Below, piece after piece: positions 35,556 to 43,970 of a DNA stretch of 64,000 bases. Source of the stretch: Candidatus Eiseniibacteriota bacterium (GTDB lineage Bacteria; Eisenbacteria; RBG-16-71-46; CAIMUX01). Below the pieces are notes generated by a model that had not been told where the DNA came from, searched no databases, and saw only the letters and a program-made list of their open reading frames with translations. The DNA lies in contig JADJQY010000013.1 in assembly GCA_016712505.1 (NCBI GenBank), forward strand, positions 62,001 through 126,000, in the 5' to 3' direction. A program made the position numbers and the translations under genes. The first letter of the stretch is position 1. Every line of letters begins with the position of its first letter.

Positions 35556-36931
35556 GCCGCCCTTCTCCCGTCTTGCTTCAAGGCCACGCGCGCGACCGCA
35601 TCCACCAGATCGCTGAATACCTGGACCAGTCGGGTGGAGTCGCCCTCGTCGATCGCCTCCCACTGAAGCCAGGCCTCGCCCGGGACGCGCATCTCGGCCC
35701 TCAGTCGGAGCAGGCGGCCGGGGACCACCGCCTCGACACGCCAGAAGTCGACCGCGTCCCCCACCAGCAGCTCATCGGCGTCGCGTCGACCCCGCCGGAG
35801 CCCGGGACCGCCGACCACGCGGTCCAGCAGGCCGCGCAGATTCCAGGCCCAGTTCCAGACCAGCCAACCGCGAGCTCCTCCCAGCCCGGCGAAGGCGCGG
35901 AACACCTGGTCGGGACGGGTCGCCACGCGTCGGGTCCGCACCTCGCGAATGACCCCTTCCCAGTCGGACTGGGCGTAGGTGGCGAAGGTCGTCGGGTTGC
36001 AAGCCGGCGCGTCGCCGAGGGCATCACTCCAGCGCGTTTCGATCGCCCCGTGCTCGGTCCGACCAAGCGCCAGGACCACCGCGTCGCGGTACGAAATCGG
36101 GACGATCCCGGGGAAGTGCGCCCGCGCCGCGGCCCGGTCGGCGAGCACGGGGTGCACCACGCCGGCGATCAGCGGCACCGCAAGCGCGTTCGGGATCGGC
36201 GTGACCAGGCCCACCCAGCGCGCGGCCAGGGTGGGAGCGAGCACGCGGACCGGAAGGATGATCCGGCGCAGACCACGCACCGCGGCGTACCCGTGCATCA
36301 TGTCCATGAAGGGGAGCGGATCCGCGCCGATCTCGACCACCCCGAGTGCCGGCCGGTCCAGCGCCGCGATCAAGTACTCCATGGCGTCGCGCACCGCGAT
36401 CGGCTGGACCGGATTCCGGATCCACCGCGGGGCGATCATGGCCGGGAGTCGTTCCGTCAGGTAGCGGACCATCTCGAAGGAGGACGATCCCGATCCGATG
36501 ATCGGTCCGGCCCGCAGCTCCGTGGTGGGGATCTCCGCGCGCAGTATCGCTCCCACCTCCGCGCGACTGGCGAGGTGGGCCGAGATATCGTCGGCGCGTG
36601 GCACCAGCCCCCCGAGGTAGATGGTCAGTCGGAGCGCGGAGCCCGCGGCGGCGAAGCGCCGGGCCGCGCCCGCGTCCCGCGCGGCGAAGTCGGTTCCGCC
36701 GTACATCGAGTGGACGAGGTAGTAGGCAACGTCGATTCCGGAGAGGGCTGACTCCAGCCCTTCGCCGGTGACCAGGTCGCCGGTTGCGATCTCCACCCGG
36801 ACGGCCCAGCTTCGCCCGGCGATCCGCGCCGGGTCCCGCACCAGGACACGCACGGCGTGACCGAGTTCGAGGAGTCGGGGAACGAGTCGTCCACCGATGT
36901 AACCGGTAGCGCCGGTGACCAGGATCTTCAT
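35552..36931 (-). CDS. SDR-family protein fused to a DUF2867 (SRPBCC-like) domain
   Basis: The 459-residue fusion has an NmrA/SDR domain with TGATGYIGGRLVPRLL at the N-terminus and LGGLVPRADDISAHLASR, and a C-terminal DUF2867 part (about 320-459) with WVWNWAWNLRGLLDR-like aromatic residues and PGRLLRLRAEMRVPG. The combination is common in bacteria; its reaction is unknown, though quinone or lipid metabolism has been proposed for relatives. GGAG lies four bases before the ATG. It is the first gene of the operon and is divergent from xthA across 133 bp. Confidence 0.85.
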   Translation of the reverse strand: MKILVTGATGYIGGRLVPRLLELGHAVRVLVRDPARIAGRSWAVRVEIATGDLVTGEGLESALSGIDVAYYLVHSMYGGTDFAARDAGAARRFAAAGSALRLTIYLGGLVPRADDISAHLASRAEVGAILRAEIPTTELRAGPIIGSGSSSFEMVRYLTERLPAMIAPRWIRNPVQPIAVRDAMEYLIAALDRPALGVVEIGADPLPFMDMMHGYAAVRGLRRIILPVRVLAPTLAARWVGLVTPIPNALAVPLIAGVVHPVLADRAAARAHFPGIVPISYRDAVVLALGRTEHGAIETRWSDALGDAPACNPTTFATYAQSDWEGVIREVRTRRVATRPDQVFRAFAGLGGARGWLVWNWAWNLRGLLDRVVGGPGLRRGRRDADELLVGDAVDFWRVEAVVPGRLLRLRAEMRVPGEAWLQWEAIDEGDSTRLVQVFSDLVDAVARVALKQDGRRAA

Positions 36932-37064
36932 CGTCTCCTCACTATCGACGCACGACAGGTACTTTTCGATGAGGCATTTCACTGCTCGATCGCGAATTGC
37001 AATGCATGCTCTTCCGATCGACCGATCGAGCCGCTACCATCGCAGCTACCTTACGGAGGATCCG

Positions 37065-37832
37065 ATGCGCATTGTCACCTGGAACGTCAACTCCATCCGC
37101 GCCCGACTGCCCCGTGTTCTGGAGTTTCTCGAAAGGCAGAAGCCCGACGTGGTCCTTCTCCAGGAACTGAAGTGCCAGGACGAGCAGTTTCCGGCCGAGC
37201 CGATCGAGGAGGCCGGCTACAACTTCCAGGTATTCGGACAAAAGACCTACAACGGGGTCGGGATCCTGGCGCGGCACCGGATCGAGGACCCGTTCCGAGG
37301 CCTCCAGGATGAAGTGGAGGATGCGGAAGCACGGGTCATCGGGGCCACGGTCGGTGACACCATGTTCCTGAATCTCTACGTGGTCAATGGGCAGGAGGTG
37401 GGCCACCCCCGCTTTGACTACAAGCTCGCCTGGCTCGACCGCGTCGCCCGCCTGCTCGAGCGGCGGTATCCGAAGAACGAGAAGGTCGTCCTCGGCGGCG
37501 ACTGGAACATCACCTTCGACGATCGCGACGTCTACGCCCCAGAGAAGTGGCGGGAGAAGATCCACTGCTCCACAGCGGAGCGGGCGGCTCTCGCGCGAAT
37601 CGTCGACCTAGGCTACGCCGACGCCTTCCGCCACTTCACCGCCGAGGGCGGGCACTACACGTGGTGGGACTTCCGCACCTTCGGCTTCAAGAAGAACGAG
37701 GGGCTCCGCATCGACCACTTCCTGATGTCCGAAGCGGCACTTCGAACCTGCTCCGGCGTCACGGTCGATCTCGAAGCGCGCGGTGGCGAAAGGCCGAGCG
37801 ATCACGCGCCACTGGTGGCGGAGCTGGGGTAG
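37065..37832 (+). CDS. xthA: Exodeoxyribonuclease III
   Basis: This AP endonuclease and 3'-5' exonuclease acts in base-excision repair. The 255 residues start MRIVTWNVNSIRARL and carry the metal Glu in LLQELKCQD, the loop GGDWNITFDD and the catalytic pair in RPSDHAPLV near the C-terminus. CGGAGGA lies five bases before the ATG. The length is that of the ExoIII family. Confidence 0.95.
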   Translation: MRIVTWNVNSIRARLPRVLEFLERQKPDVVLLQELKCQDEQFPAEPIEEAGYNFQVFGQKTYNGVGILARHRIEDPFRGLQDEVEDAEARVIGATVGDTMFLNLYVVNGQEVGHPRFDYKLAWLDRVARLLERRYPKNEKVVLGGDWNITFDDRDVYAPEKWREKIHCSTAERAALARIVDLGYADAFRHFTAEGGHYTWWDFRTFGFKKNEGLRIDHFLMSEAALRTCSGVTVDLEARGGERPSDHAPLVAELG

Positions 37833-37976
37833 TCGCGGGGGCGCTGTCTCCGATCGGTCGCTCCCGATCTCCGGAGGGGCCGGCCGGGACAGATCTCCGG
37901 TCCTGACCTCGGGGATGAGGTGGAGGCCGGCCGGGTTGATCAGCGCCCGGCCATCACGCCTGGTTCGAAGCGGCCA

Positions 37977-37998
37977 GAGTGGGTCGGATCACCCACTC
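37977..37998. other. Hairpin with 8-bp stem
   Basis: GAGTGGGT pairs with ACCCACTC around the six-base loop CGGATC. The loop sequence recurs in the stem of the next hairpin at 38047-38052. Confidence 0.5.
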
Positions 37999-38040
37999 AG
38001 CGGGCTGCTCGCTCCCTCGACGATTCCACGATTCGAGACG

Positions 38041-38068
38041 GGCGTTCGGATCTAATGATCCGAGCGCC
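38041..38068. other. Hairpin with 12-bp stem and TAAT loop
   Basis: GGCGTTCGGATC pairs with GATCCGAGCGCC (one G-T wobble) around TAAT. No T run follows on either side. It lies 208 bp past the xthA stop and 330 bp before the cyclase start, so it is more likely a leader or small-RNA structure than the xthA terminator. Confidence 0.55.
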
Positions 38069-38398
38069 TGCGACCGAAAGCCGATTCCAAGGGCTCGGCA
38101 ACCCGCGCCCGGTTTCCGGCCGGCTTTCGCAATCAGGCAACATCGCTTACCCCCCCACAGGAAACGTGCGAGCGCGCGGGCCGGGACTCGAATCAGGAGA
38201 AGCAGGGCGGCCGGAGTCGTAGTCCTTCCGGCGCAGCGAACAGAGCATTCGAGATCGTGTGCCATACACGCGTTCGTCGCGGAGACCCGGCCTCCGTGAG
38301 ATGACGTCGCGATCGTACCGGCGCTCGTCTTCCGCGCACCGCGCGGGGACGAGGGTTGGATCGTTGACAGGCCGTCTCGCGAAGAATGGGGAGCGACC

Positions 38399-39472
38399 GT
38401 GAAACCTACCGAACAGACCCTGATCGAGCAGATGCGCATCACAGAGTTCGAGATCGCGCACCGCAAGGAGCTTCTCTCCTTGTCCGAAGCCGATGCCAAG
38501 CTGCTCCGAGGCCTCAAGGCGATCGTCGAAAGCCGCGTCGATGCGCTGGTCGACTCCTTCTACGAGGCCCAGACTCGCGTTCCCGAGGTCGCGCTGGTGA
38601 TCGGCGACGCCGACACCCTGGCCCGGATGAAGCACGCGCAGCGGCGGTATATTCTCGACCTATTCAGCGGGCAGTACGACGTCGAGTATGTGAACCATCG
38701 ACTGCGCGTCGGGCTGGTCCACAAGCGCATCGGCGTCGAGCCGAAGCTCTATCTCGGGGCGCAACAGATGCTGCGTGGCCTGCTCTTCGGCCTCCTTGAC
38801 GAGATGATCCCCGAGGCGGAGGATCGTCAACGCTCGCGCGACGCCCTCGATCGCCTCCTGATGTTCGATCTCACCTTGATGTTCGAGACCTACCTCCGGA
38901 GCCTGGTCTCGGAACTCGACAATTCCAAGCGGAAGTCGGAGGAGTACGCCCGCGCGCTTGAGGACAAGGTGAAGGAGCGCACCCGCCAGTTGGAGGAGAT
39001 GACGCGACTCGACGCGCTCACCGAACTCCAGAACGTGCGCACGCTCCAGGAGTGCCTCACGCGCACCATCCGCGCCTGTCAGCGCCGGGGCGAACCACTG
39101 TCCATCGTCTATCTCGATATCGACGAGTTCAAGGCGATCAACGACACGCATGGCCACCAGCATGGAGACGAGGTGCTGCGCATCATCGGCTCGTGCATGA
39201 AGCGGGTATCGCGCATGGAAGACAGTTGTTTTCGATATGGCGGAGACGAGTTCTGCCTTATTCTCTCCAACTGCCGAGAGGAGCAGGCTCGTGAGGTGTA
39301 CATGAGCCGGCTCTCCTCCGAGATCAAGAAGCGCTTGATGAACGTGAACATCAGCTTCGGCATCGTACAGACCGGGCCAGAGAATTTCGGCGAGCCCGAG
39401 GCGCTGATCCGTGAGGCGGACAAGCGGATGTACGCGGCCAAGCAGGCGGTGAAGTTTCTCAGCGCGCAGTAG
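38399..39472 (+). CDS. Globin-coupled diguanylate cyclase
   Basis: The 357-residue protein has an N-terminal protoglobin-type sensor domain (about 10-165) with a proximal haem ligand at His108 (GLVHKRIGVEPKLYLGA). A helical linker (about 170-200) follows, then a GGDEF domain with the active site GGDEF at 281-285. An RxxD inhibitory site (RMED) lies five residues before it. It should make cyclic di-GMP in response to oxygen or another gas bound by haem, with product feedback. The start is a GTG behind GGGAG. It resembles DosC/GcHK-type sensors in layout. No c-di-GMP effector is nearby. Confidence 0.9.
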   Translation: MKPTEQTLIEQMRITEFEIAHRKELLSLSEADAKLLRGLKAIVESRVDALVDSFYEAQTRVPEVALVIGDADTLARMKHAQRRYILDLFSGQYDVEYVNHRLRVGLVHKRIGVEPKLYLGAQQMLRGLLFGLLDEMIPEAEDRQRSRDALDRLLMFDLTLMFETYLRSLVSELDNSKRKSEEYARALEDKVKERTRQLEEMTRLDALTELQNVRTLQECLTRTIRACQRRGEPLSIVYLDIDEFKAINDTHGHQHGDEVLRIIGSCMKRVSRMEDSCFRYGGDEFCLILSNCREEQAREVYMSRLSSEIKKRLMNVNISFGIVQTGPENFGEPEALIREADKRMYAAKQAVKFLSAQ

Positions 39473-39490
39473 CCACTTGCCGGAGGTCCC

Positions 39491-40021
39491 GTGCCGGTCA
39501 TTCAGTCCGAGCGCCTCGACCTTCGCCTGTTGACGAGTGACGACGCTCCCTTCGTGCTCGGCCTGGTGAACGAGCCTTCGTGGATCCAGTTCATCGGCGA
39601 TCGGGGGGTGCGCACGGTGGAGCAGGCCCGGGCCTACCTGGAGAAGGGGCCGATCGCCATGCAGGCGCGATTCGGCTTCAGCTTCTACCTGGTGGAACTC
39701 CGTTCCGAGCGGGTCCCGATCGGGATCTGTGGTTTGGTGAAGCGCGATTTCCTCGCCGACGCCGACCTCGGATACGCGCTCCTGCCGGGCTTCTGGGGCC
39801 AGGGGTATGCGCGTGAAGCGGCTGCGGCGGTCATGCAGTACGCGGCTCAGGCTCTGGGGCTCCGCCGCCTGGTGGCGATCACCTCGGGCGACAATGAACG
39901 CTCGATCCGCCTCCTGGCCAAGCTGGGCTTTTGCTCCGAGGGATCGGTCGCCTACCCCGACACCGGTGAACTGGTGCAACTGTTCGGCCGGGAGCTCGCC
40001 TGGTCCGGGGCGGAGGAGTGA
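39491..40021 (+). CDS. GNAT acetyltransferase, RimJ/RimL-like
   Basis: The 176-residue protein has the family opening IQSERLDLRLLTSDDAPF, the strand DADLGYALLPGFWGQGYAREAAAAV containing the acetyl-CoA loop, and NERSIRLLAKLGF. The GTG start has GGAGGTCCC directly upstream and lies 18 bp after the cyclase stop, so it may share that transcript. The acceptor is unknown. Confidence 0.87.
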   Translation: MPVIQSERLDLRLLTSDDAPFVLGLVNEPSWIQFIGDRGVRTVEQARAYLEKGPIAMQARFGFSFYLVELRSERVPIGICGLVKRDFLADADLGYALLPGFWGQGYAREAAAAVMQYAAQALGLRRLVAITSGDNERSIRLLAKLGFCSEGSVAYPDTGELVQLFGRELAWSGAEE

Positions 40022-40024
40022 TCG

Positions 40025-40522
40025 ATGACCGAGCTGTTCCGAAAGTTGAATCTGAAGTCCGAGCCTGAGATCGTCGTGTTGAACGCCCCCGAGAGCTTCG
40101 AGCTGGAGCTGGCCCGGTTGGAGGGGGTCTCGGTGGTTCGGCAGGCCTCGAAGGTACGAACGATCGACTTTGCCCTCGCCTTCGCCATCACCCAGGCGCA
40201 ACTCGATAAGGCCTCGACCGCGCTCACGAAGCGGGCCCCCGGGGACGTCACCCTCTGGATCGCCTACCCAAAGCAGAGTTCCAAACGGTATCAGTGCGAT
40301 TTCAATCGTGACACCGGCTGGTCCGTCCTGGGCCAGGCCGGTTTCGAGCCGGTCCGTTCCGTGGCCATCGACGAGGATTGGACCGCCCTCCGCTTTCGCC
40401 GCGTCGAGCACATCAAGACCTTGACCCGCGATGCCTCATGGGCGCTTTCTGCGGCCGGGAAAGTCAAGGCCACACAGCCCTCGGCGTCGCCCGACCGGCG
40501 GAAGCCCGGCAAGGCCAAGTAG
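40025..40522 (+). CDS. DUF3052-like protein
   Basis: The 165-residue cytoplasmic protein matches the pattern of DUF3052 proteins: KLNLKSEPEIVVLNAPESFE at the start, a central VTLWIAYPKQSS, and DEDWTALRFRR. The molecular role is unknown. The C-terminal 30 residues are Lys- and Pro-rich and look unstructured. The ATG lies 3 bp after the GNAT stop, so the two are probably cotranscribed. Confidence 0.75.
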   Translation: MTELFRKLNLKSEPEIVVLNAPESFELELARLEGVSVVRQASKVRTIDFALAFAITQAQLDKASTALTKRAPGDVTLWIAYPKQSSKRYQCDFNRDTGWSVLGQAGFEPVRSVAIDEDWTALRFRRVEHIKTLTRDASWALSAAGKVKATQPSASPDRRKPGKAK

Positions 40523-40697
40523 TCAGGAAGTGGCGTCGATCGGAATCAGTCGAGCGGCGCGTCGAGGAACCCTGTGCTCCGTCCCGGCAACCCTCCTCGC
40601 CGACGGCGCGAGCGCAGTTCCCGCCCGGCTCCGCGCCTTCGCGCGGCGTGCGGACGAGGCGGATTACGGGTATTCTCCTGCGCAGGCAGGAGGGATC

Positions 40698-41153
40698 ATG
40701 AGCAGTCTGGAGAGAGCGATCGCGATCGCCGCGCGAGCCCATGAGGGGCAGGTGGACAAGGCGGGGATGCCGTACATCCTGCATCCGCTGCGGGTCATGC
40801 TGGCGGTCCGAACTCCCGAGGAGCGGATCGTCGCGGTACTGCACGACGTCCTGGAGGACACCGCCGTCTCGATCGAGGATCTGCGAGCTGAAGGGTTCCC
40901 CGATCCGGTTCTCGCGGCACTCGTTTCCGTGACCAAGCGCGAGGGGGAGGAGTACCCTGAGTTCGTGCAGCGCGCGATTGCCGACCCGATCGGCCGGCGG
41001 GTGAAGCTCGCCGATCTGCTCGACAACAGCGACCTGTCGCGCATTCCCGGGCCGACACCGCGGGACCTGGAGCGAATGGAGCGCTACCGGCGGGCCATCG
41101 CGGCCATTCGAGCGGCGGATGGGGAACCGATCGACCACCAGGACAGAAACTGA
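40698..41153 (+). CDS. HD-domain (SpoT/RelA hydrolase-like) protein
   Basis: The 151-residue single-domain protein has the metal-dependent phosphohydrolase motifs HEGQ, YILHPLRVM and HDVLEDT, and LADLLDN near the end. This is the layout of small Mesh1-type or truncated SpoT-like hydrolases that act on (p)ppGpp or related nucleotides; activity on ppGpp is inference. An AGGAGGG site precedes the ATG. The 175 bp upstream contain no gene but include TATTCT, a possible -10. Confidence 0.82.
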   Translation: MSSLERAIAIAARAHEGQVDKAGMPYILHPLRVMLAVRTPEERIVAVLHDVLEDTAVSIEDLRAEGFPDPVLAALVSVTKREGEEYPEFVQRAIADPIGRRVKLADLLDNSDLSRIPGPTPRDLERMERYRRAIAAIRAADGEPIDHQDRN

Positions 41154-41198
41154 GGGATCGATGATTTCGAGACCGGAAGGAATCGCGGGGTGGTGGGC

Positions 41199-41363
41199 AT
41201 GAGCGGATCGGCCAAGGGCGTGGTGCGCGAATTCTGGCGGCTGATGGCGTCCAACGACTTCTCCTCGCTGCAGGCGGTGCTGGCAGACGAGTTCATCCTG
41301 GAGTGGCCGGAGCCGTACCCGCCGCCGGAGCGGCGAAAGCACCTGGTCGAGCCGATCGCGTAG
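41199..41363 (+). pseudogene. Truncated SnoaL-like (NTF2-fold) gene fragment
   Basis: A 54-codon frame reads MSGSAKGVVREFWRLMASND, then LADEFILEWPE, the standard first helices and strand of SnoaL-like NTF2-fold proteins, which are normally about 120-140 residues. The reading stops after a Pro/Arg-rich stretch without the rest of the fold. I interpret it as a 3'-truncated remnant; a short functional peptide is less likely. The 88 bp that follow show no continuation in another frame. Confidence 0.5.
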
Positions 41364-41450
41364 CCCCACCCTGTCCCGCTGGGCGGAGGCGGCGGCCGCT
41401 GCTAGAATCGGTCGAGGCCGCCTGATACCCACCTAACCCCGGAGGCAGCG

Positions 41451-41801
41451 ATGATCAAGGGCATGCACGCGATGTATTACTCGTCCCAGGCCGCGGAACT
41501 CCGCGCGTTTCTTCGGGACAAACTCGGTCTTGCCGGTACCGACGTGGGCGAAGGATGGCTCATCTTCGACGCTCCGGAGGCCGACCTCGGCGTCCATCCG
41601 ACCGAGGTGGGCGGGGTGCCTTCGGGCACCTGCGACATCTCGTTCTACTGCGACGAGATCCACGCCACGGTGGAGGAACTCCGCCGACGCGGAGTCGAGT
41701 TCACCCGCGAGGTCGAGGATCACGGCTACGGCTTCGTGACCTACTTCAAGGTTCCGGGCGACTTCAAGGTGCAGCTCTATCAGCCGAAGTACGCAAAGTA
41801 G
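41451..41801 (+). CDS. VOC (glyoxalase/bleomycin-resistance fold) protein
   Basis: The 116-residue single-domain protein has the VOC beta-alpha-beta-beta-beta pattern: LRAFLRDKLGL, LGVHPTEVGG, CDISFYCDEIHATVEELRRRGVEF and FKVPGDFKVQLYQP. Members bind a divalent metal and act as lyases, isomerases or resistance proteins; here the substrate is unknown. GGAGG lies seven bases before the ATG. Confidence 0.85.
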   Translation: MIKGMHAMYYSSQAAELRAFLRDKLGLAGTDVGEGWLIFDAPEADLGVHPTEVGGVPSGTCDISFYCDEIHATVEELRRRGVEFTREVEDHGYGFVTYFKVPGDFKVQLYQPKYAK

Positions 41802-41811
41802 TCGGCTCACC

Positions 41812-42099
41812 ATGTGCCGGAACATCCGTACGCTGTTCAACTTCGAACCCCCGGTCACGGAGGACGAGGTTCGCGCGGCATCGCTGCAGTTCGTGCGCAA
41901 GCTGAGCGGGTTCACCAAGCCGTCGAAGGCGAATGAGCCGGCCTTCGCGCTCGCGGTCGAGGAGGTCGCGCAGGTAGCGAAGAAGCTCCTGGAATCCCTC
42001 GAGACCCATGTCCCGCCCCGCTCGCGCGAGGAGGAAGCGGCCAAAGCGCGTGCCCGATCGGCCCGCCGCTTCGGTAGATCCTCGCGCGAGGCGACGTAG
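41812..42099 (+). CDS. DUF2277 family protein
   Basis: The 95-residue protein begins MCRNIRTLFNFEPPVTEDEV and continues AASLQFVRKLSGFTKPSKANE, the highly conserved core of DUF2277. The family is widespread in bacteria with no known function. It starts 10 bp after the VOC gene and ends 6 bp before the next gene, so it lies inside an operon. The C-terminus is rich in Arg and Ser. Confidence 0.88.
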   Translation: MCRNIRTLFNFEPPVTEDEVRAASLQFVRKLSGFTKPSKANEPAFALAVEEVAQVAKKLLESLETHVPPRSREEEAAKARARSARRFGRSSREAT

Positions 42100-42105
42100 A
42101 TCGCC

Positions 42106-43200
42106 GTGGAGCGGTTTCCACGCATCCGCGCCGCACGCCCGGAGGACGGGGGCGGGATCGCCCGCGTTCATGTCGAGAGCTGGCGCACGACCTATCAGGG
42201 GCTGGTGCCGGAGGAGTATCTCGCGGGGCTCTCGATCGAGCAGCGGAGGGAGGCGTGGCGCCGACGGCTGGAGGTGGTGGACGGGCCGGGCTTCGCGGTG
42301 GTTGCGGAGGAGGAGGACGGCGAGATCGTCGGCTTCGCCGCGGGCGGCCCGGAGCGGGACGGTACGCACGGCTTCGCCGGGGAGCTGTACGCGATCTATC
42401 TCCTGCAAGGTCGGCAGGGGCGAGGCATCGGTCAGATGCTCTTTGACGCGGTGGTCGCGGGACTGATGGCGCGCGGCACGCGCGACATGATGCTCTGGGT
42501 GGTCGAAGAGAATCCTTCGCGCGGATTTTACGACCGGATGGGGGGCCAGGTCTTCGCCCGCAAGCTGGATACGATCGGCGGGGCGGCGCTGTTCGAGGTG
42601 GCCTACGGCTGGAGCGATCTGTCCGCACTCTCCGGGCGCCCGGTTGAGACTCCGGAGTCCTACCTTTGGCGGTCGGAGTTCTTTTCGGGGCACGAGCACT
42701 GCCGATTGGAGTGCTGGGCGGAGAGGATGCGACTCACAGGGAGCGCGATCTTCCTGCACCAGGGGCTACGAGCCCGCCTCGACTACACCGTGGAATGCAA
42801 CCCGGCATGGGAAACGCGCTCCGCCACCGTGTCGGGCTGGATCGAAGATCGCGCGGTCCAGATCGAGATCGCCGTCGCCGATGGTCGGTGGTTGCTGAAC
42901 GGCGAGCATTGCCCGGCCGTGGATGGTTGCATCGATCTGGACCTGAACTTCAGTCCATCGACCAATCTGCTCCCGGTCCGGAGGCTGTCCCTGCCGGTCG
43001 GTGGCGGCGCGGAGGTCACCGCTGCCTGGCTTCGGTTTCCGTCTCTCGAGCTGGAGCGACTGGAACAGGGATACGAAAGGCTGAGCGAGACGGTGTATCG
43101 CTACCGGAGCTCCGGCGGGTCCTTCGTGGCTGATCTCGAACTCTTCCCATCGGGAATGGTCCGGCGCTACCCCGGAGTCTGGACCGCGATTCAGGGCTGA
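42106..43200 (+). CDS. GNAT acetyltransferase fused to a putative glycolipid-binding domain
   Basis: The 364-residue protein joins two domains. Residues 1-165 are a GNAT with IRAARPEDGGGIARVHVESWR, the acetyl-CoA loop GRQGRGIGQMLF and MLWVVEENPSRGFYDRMG. Residues about 180-364 match the putative glycolipid-binding family (COG3554/DUF1089): LDYTVECNPAWETR, DLDLNFSPSTNLLPVRRL and a terminal MVRRYPG. The second family is usually a stand-alone protein. The fusion suggests acetylation of a lipid-linked or glycolipid substrate, which is inference. The start is a GTG 6 bp after DUF2277. Confidence 0.78.
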   Translation: MERFPRIRAARPEDGGGIARVHVESWRTTYQGLVPEEYLAGLSIEQRREAWRRRLEVVDGPGFAVVAEEEDGEIVGFAAGGPERDGTHGFAGELYAIYLLQGRQGRGIGQMLFDAVVAGLMARGTRDMMLWVVEENPSRGFYDRMGGQVFARKLDTIGGAALFEVAYGWSDLSALSGRPVETPESYLWRSEFFSGHEHCRLECWAERMRLTGSAIFLHQGLRARLDYTVECNPAWETRSATVSGWIEDRAVQIEIAVADGRWLLNGEHCPAVDGCIDLDLNFSPSTNLLPVRRLSLPVGGGAEVTAAWLRFPSLELERLEQGYERLSETVYRYRSSGGSFVADLELFPSGMVRRYPGVWTAIQG

Positions 43201-43221
43201 GGGCACGGGGCTCCCCTCTGG

Positions 43222-43872
43222 TCAGAACAGGGTCGGTTGCACCAGGAGCGGGTCGGTGTTAGGGAGAGCGGCGGCGCGGCGCTCCGACCAGCGCAGGCGC
43301 AGGGTCTGTTCGAACCAGACGAGGTAGCGACGCTCTCCACTGGTCCGACGATCCACCGACTCGCGCGCGGTCCGGTGGAGGAGAGAGCTGATCTCGGCCG
43401 TGGCCGCCGGCCAGGCGTCCCGGAGGGATCGCGGTGTGGCGAGGTAGTACGGCACGTCATCGCAGAGCACGGGATGGCGGGCCAGGGCGAAGAGATCGGC
43501 CGCCTTCTCCCCGGATGGCACGTGGCCCAGGTTCTGCAGCAGGTGCGTCAGTTCGTGGGCGATGGTATGGCGCACCAGCTTTCGCGGGTTGATCCAGATC
43601 CACGGCTCCTCCCGTGAGGCGAAGCCGGCCGCGCTGCGGGTCAGTCCGACCCGGAGCGAGATCCCATCCAACTCGGGATAGAACGCGCGAACCTGCCGGA
43701 TGCTCTCGAGCACCCGCGTACAGGAGGGGTGGCGAAGGAGCACCCGCGTGGGCAGGAGATCGGCGCGTCCGCGCAGATCGGCCCCGAGGTCATCCATGAG
43801 ATCGAGTTGATGCCCAAGGGGAGTGCGTCGCCGCCCTCGTCCGGTAGCTTCCCTGCCGCTGGACAAAGACAT
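43222..43872 (-). CDS. HExxH-containing putative metalloprotease
   Basis: The 216-residue protein carries HTIAHELTHLLQ, a zincin-type HExxH motif, near the middle. The surroundings (VRAFYPELDGISLRVG before it, WINPRKLVRH leading into the helix) recall SprT-like or other small minigluzincin folds. No signal peptide is seen. The ATG at 43872 is chosen because the longer frame begins only at a TTG inside the opposite gene's leader; a later ATG (MDDLGADL) is also possible. It is divergent from the rhodanese gene across about 100 bp. Confidence 0.65.
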   Translation of the reverse strand: MSLSSGREATGRGRRRTPLGHQLDLMDDLGADLRGRADLLPTRVLLRHPSCTRVLESIRQVRAFYPELDGISLRVGLTRSAAGFASREEPWIWINPRKLVRHTIAHELTHLLQNLGHVPSGEKAADLFALARHPVLCDDVPYYLATPRSLRDAWPAATAEISSLLHRTARESVDRRTSGERRYLVWFEQTLRLRWSERRAAALPNTDPLLVQPTLF

Positions 43873-43970
43873 AAGTCTGGGGAGAGTATCGGCGCCGACA
43901 CCGACCGTCAACGACCGTCGGCGCGGGAGTCGGGCAAACGGATCAGGAACGGGCAAGAGGGGAGTTTTCG

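Larger units (their letters stand above)
37833..38398. other. 566-bp gene-free region rich in inverted repeats
   Basis: No credible coding frame is seen on either strand. The region holds several stable inverted repeats: GGCCGGG/CCCGGCC around 37926-37952, an 8-bp stem at 37977-37998 and a 12-bp stem at 38041-38068. It separates xthA from the diguanylate cyclase gene. It may hold a long 5' leader or a small RNA. I found no match to the c-di-GMP-I riboswitch core. Confidence 0.5.

Noticed and set aside
38060..38140. c-di-GMP riboswitch ahead of the diguanylate cyclase
   Set aside because: CGAAAG and GGCAAC fragments occur, but the order and spacing of the GEMM core are wrong.
38180..38200. 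T-loop-like TTCGAGTC on the minus strand
   Set aside because: The flanking bases cannot form the 5-bp T stem, and no other tRNA arms are present.
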